NCBI RefSeq assembly: GCF_003086795.1
Contig: NZ_CP026003.1
Span: 1,942,777-2,006,776 of the forward strand
Length of the DNA: 64,000 nt
Reading direction: 5' to 3'
Origin: Stenotrophomonas sp. SAU14A_NAIMI4_5
Lineage (GTDB): Bacteria; Pseudomonadota; Gammaproteobacteria; Xanthomonadales; Xanthomonadaceae
Position numbers and translations under genes: made by a program. Shown in pieces: positions 61,727 to 64,000 of the stretch; the stretch's first letter is position 1; each line of letters starts with the position of its first letter. The notes under the pieces are model-generated. The model was not told the DNA's origin and did no database searches. It worked only from the letters and a program-made list of their open reading frames with translations.

Positions 61727-62158
61727 TTACGCTGCTGCACCGCCCAAGGCAGGGAAGTGCGGGCGCAGCAGCGAGGCAAGCAGCTCCATGCCGGGGCTGG
61801 CCACGGTGGCGCGGCGCCCGAACTCGTCCCACTGCGCGTTGACCAGGCCGGAGACGATGGTCTGGCCGGTTTCGACCCGGGTCATTGCCCAGTAGGGCAC
61901 CGCACGCGTTTCGATCGGGGCATCCAGCACCTGCACCAGGCCGTGGTGCGAGCGGCTTTCGTGAATGCGATGCATGACGGTCGTCAGCCCGTCCGGGGGG
62001 CCCTCGAGGTATTGGAAGAACTGCTGCCCACTGATGAGCAATGCCCCAGTGACGCCTGCAACGCGATTGAACGAGGCCGATTGGGAGATGATGCCGCGGA
62101 TCTTGTCATCGGAAAGGCCAGCCGACATGTGGCTGGAGTACGCAAATGCACGGAGCAT
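61727..62158 (-). CDS. BLUF-domain blue-light photoreceptor (second copy)
   Basis: 143 aa. Tyr7 (AFAYSSH), Asn31 (ASFNRVAGVTGALLISG) and Gln49 (QQFFQYLEG) keep the same 24/18 spacing as the first copy, so flavin photochemistry should be intact. Similarity to the first copy is clear in the BLUF core but low in the C-terminal third, so they are diverged paralogues rather than a recent duplication. It is convergent with the small 94-aa gene, and its promoter faces the PAS sensor gene. Confidence 0.9.
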   Translation of the reverse strand: MLRAFAYSSHMSAGLSDDKIRGIISQSASFNRVAGVTGALLISGQQFFQYLEGPPDGLTTVMHRIHESRSHHGLVQVLDAPIETRAVPYWAMTRVETGQTIVSGLVNAQWDEFGRRATVASPGMELLASLLRPHFPALGGAAA

Positions 62159-62172
62159 GGAAGGGGTTCGTA

Positions 62173-62184
62173 TGTGACGCGCGT
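62173..62184. promoter_or_regulatory. Palindrome upstream of the second BLUF gene
   Basis: TGACGCGCGTCA, a perfect 12-bp palindrome 15 bp before the ATG of the BLUF gene at 62158. It could be an operator; no regulator can be named. Confidence 0.4.
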
Positions 62185-62374
62185 CACTATACGGAGCCGC
62201 CTTCGGGGAGGCGTGAGGCTTTGCTCACGCGTTCTGCGGGCAAGCGCTGCGCGGGGGATCCGTTGACGGCGGCGTGCGCCCCGATGCCGTACATTGGTGT
62301 CGACAGTCTCACTTTCTGCAGCGGGCCGGATGCCCCTGGGGTGCTGCGACTCCCGCTTTTCTCCAGGAATTGAA

Positions 62375-64000
62375 ATGCAGCCCCATTTTCCCGTATTCCC
62401 CCGTGCTGCAGGCGCTGCGGCCGAGCGTGTCCGTCATCACGACTGGTCGGCGACAGCCCTTGGGGCCGTTGCGCAGTGGCCCGCTTCACTGCGCTGTGCG
62501 GTGGAATTGATGCTCAATTCCCCGGAAAGCATGTACCTGGTCTGGGGCGACGAGCTGGTTTTCCTGTTCAACGATGCCTATGCACCGATCCTGGGGCCGC
62601 GCCTGGACCAAGCGATGGGCGCACCGCTGCGCAGCCTCTGGGCCGATGCGTGGCCTGCAGTACGCGAGCCGATCGAGCAGGCTTTTGCCGGGAAGGGGTC
62701 GCGTTTCGAGAATGTGCCGGTGGCGATGAACCGCTATGGGACGCCGGAAGACACCTGGTGGACGTTCTCGTTCTCCCCGCTGTACGGGGACGAGGAAAAG
62801 GTCGCGGGCGCCTTCTGCGTGACCAAGGAAGTGACCGGCATGGTGGTGGCGCAGGATCGCTTGGCACGCGAGAACGAACGGCTGATCGCGCTGTTCGAGA
62901 AGTCCCCGCTGTTCATGGCGTTCCTGACCGGGCCGGAACATTGCATCGAGCTGGTCAATCCGGGCTATGCAAGCCTGATCGGGCACCGCGAGGTGATTGG
63001 CCACCCCATTGTCGAGGCGTTGCCGGAGGTGCTGGACCAGGGGTATCTGCATCTGCTGGATGAGGTCTACCGCACGGGTGAGCCGTACATCGGGCGCAAG
63101 GTGGCCTACGACAGCGGCATCGCGCAGGCCGGCAGCGATCCGCGCCATATCGTCGACGTGGTGTTCCAGCCGTGCAAGGACGAGGCGGGGCGGGTCAACG
63201 GCATCTTCGTGCAGGGCCTGGACTTGACGCCGCAGGTGGCGCTTGAGCGTCACCTCTCGCTGACCGAGGCGCGGCACCGGCAGATCATGGACAGTGCCCG
63301 TGACTACGCGATCATCGCCTTCGACATGGACGGTCTGGTGACCCTGTGGAACCGCGGCGCGGAGGAGATACTCGGTTGGCATGAGTCCGAAGTGCTGGGC
63401 CGTCATGGAGAGGTGCTCTACCTGGACGATGACCGACTGGCCGGCCGCTTCCGCTACAACATGGACCAGGCGCGGTTGCGGGGAGGTCTGAGCGGTGAGC
63501 GCTGGCTGCGTCGGCGCGACGGGGATCGGTTCTGGGCACATGGTTCAATGGCGGTCCTGCGTGGCCATGAAGGCGAGGCCGTGGGTTATGTGGTGGTATT
63601 CCGCGACCGCACGGCCGAGCGACACGCTTCCGAAGCGCTGGTACAGAGCGAGCGACGACTGGGGGCGCTGGTTGCTGCAGCAACGCAGTCGCTGTACGCC
63701 ATTTCTGCCGACTGGCAGCAGGTAAACCTGATCTATCGCCAGGGCGGCGCCGCGGACCTTCGCGAGGCCGGCGGGTCGTGGCGCGATCAGTTGATCCATC
63801 CTGCCGATCGTGACGCCGTGGATGCCGCCATCGAACAGGCACGCGAAACGGGTTCGGCGCTGGAGGTGGAACACCGCAGCCTGATGCCCGACGGCGAGGT
63901 TCGCTGGTTGCAGATGCGTGCCGTGCCGCTGCTGGATGAGGACGGGCAGGTACGGGAGTGGTTTGGTGCAGCGGCTGACATCAGCGACCGCCGCATTGCC
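62375..64000 (+). CDS. Multi-PAS sensor protein, probably histidine kinase (partial)
   Basis: Open from ATG 62375 (MQPHFPVFPRAAGAAAERVR) to the window end, 542 codons visible. Four PAS-like segments are seen: about residues 50-155 (MYLVWGDELVFLFNDAYAPI), 165-285 (ALFEKSPLFMAFLTGPEHCI), 295-415 (IIAFDMDGLVTLWNRGAEEI, then RRDGDRFWAHGSMAVLRGHE) and 430 onward (QLIHPADRDAVDAAIEQARE, PDGEVRWLQMRA). The first type, following a SATALGAVAQWPASLR segment, is common at the start of soluble PAS histidine kinases. The catalytic part lies outside the window, so kinase versus GGDEF output cannot be settled. Confidence 0.8.
   Translation, partial: MQPHFPVFPRAAGAAAERVRHHDWSATALGAVAQWPASLRCAVELMLNSPESMYLVWGDELVFLFNDAYAPILGPRLDQAMGAPLRSLWADAWPAVREPIEQAFAGKGSRFENVPVAMNRYGTPEDTWWTFSFSPLYGDEEKVAGAFCVTKEVTGMVVAQDRLARENERLIALFEKSPLFMAFLTGPEHCIELVNPGYASLIGHREVIGHPIVEALPEVLDQGYLHLLDEVYRTGEPYIGRKVAYDSGIAQAGSDPRHIVDVVFQPCKDEAGRVNGIFVQGLDLTPQVALERHLSLTEARHRQIMDSARDYAIIAFDMDGLVTLWNRGAEEILGWHESEVLGRHGEVLYLDDDRLAGRFRYNMDQARLRGGLSGERWLRRRDGDRFWAHGSMAVLRGHEGEAVGYVVVFRDRTAERHASEALVQSERRLGALVAAATQSLYAISADWQQVNLIYRQGGAADLREAGGSWRDQLIHPADRDAVDAAIEQARETGSALEVEHRSLMPDGEVRWLQMRAVPLLDEDGQVREWFGAAADISDRRIA

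Overview
The window is high-GC gammaproteobacterial chromosome, almost certainly Stenotrophomonas, close to S. maltophilia. The evidence is xanthomonad-type housekeeping proteins in xanthomonad gene order (cmk-rpsA-ihfB-lapA-lapB; ndk-rlmN-pilF-rodZ-yfgM-bamB-der) and many short palindromes with a GTAG foot, which match the S. maltophilia SMAG repeat family. Species assignment is inference from this, not a search result.

Layout. 1-8.4 kb: translation and nucleoid genes, LPS-assembly regulators lapA/lapB, then surface-polysaccharide genes (WecA/WbpL-type transferase, WbpM-type dehydratase, galU). 8.8-13.3 kb (minus strand): beta-oxidation cluster (thiolase, FadN-type bifunctional enzyme) headed by a PsrA-like TetR regulator with its own palindromic operator. 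13.6-20.2 kb: ndk, rlmN, pilF, rodZ-like, yfgM, bamB, der. 20.4-28.5 kb: rhodanese-MoeB fusion, Kef-type antiporter, folD, guaB and guaA. A tandem array of paired SMAG hairpins (86-bp period) lies between folD and guaB.

28.5-about 49.9 kb is a foreign island placed directly after guaA, a known integration hotspot. It starts with a P4-type tyrosine recombinase and an AlpA-like regulator. It then carries eleven minus-strand genes with overlaps or short gaps, read from 45.4 down to 30.7 kb: an AbiEi/AbiEii-like pair plus a restriction-endonuclease-fold protein; a winged-helix-like protein, a PD-(D/E)xK nuclease and a caspase-Ski2-helicase fusion; QatA, QatB, QatC and QatD; and a TIR-domain protein. 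A promoter flanked by two related palindromes sits at the head of this array. The rest of the island holds remnants of integrative elements (DUF2958 and DUF932 fragments), a permuted papain-like protein, an AT-rich orphan gene and an XRE regulator. The right end is a scar: a broken DUF2958 gene runs straight into the C-terminal part of a class I glutamine-amidotransferase-like gene. I saw no SMAG palindrome between about 25.3 and 50.17 kb.

50.2-54.6 kb: a 3-hydroxybutyrate dehydrogenase gene whose 3' end occurs a second time 1.9 kb downstream, on the far side of an unrecognised gene; then a small gene with a hairpin-rich leader and a truncated alpha/beta hydrolase. 54.7-64 kb: signalling genes (CheW-like, GAF-GGDEF-EAL, membrane diguanylate cyclase, two BLUF photoreceptors, AraC regulator with divergent SDR, and a PAS sensor running off the window).

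The most notable item is the three-gene unit at 36.9-42.4 kb, which links a caspase-like protease fused to a Ski2-type helicase with a nuclease and a winged-helix-like protein. It lies between recognisable Qat and AbiE-like systems and is a candidate for an undescribed defence system.
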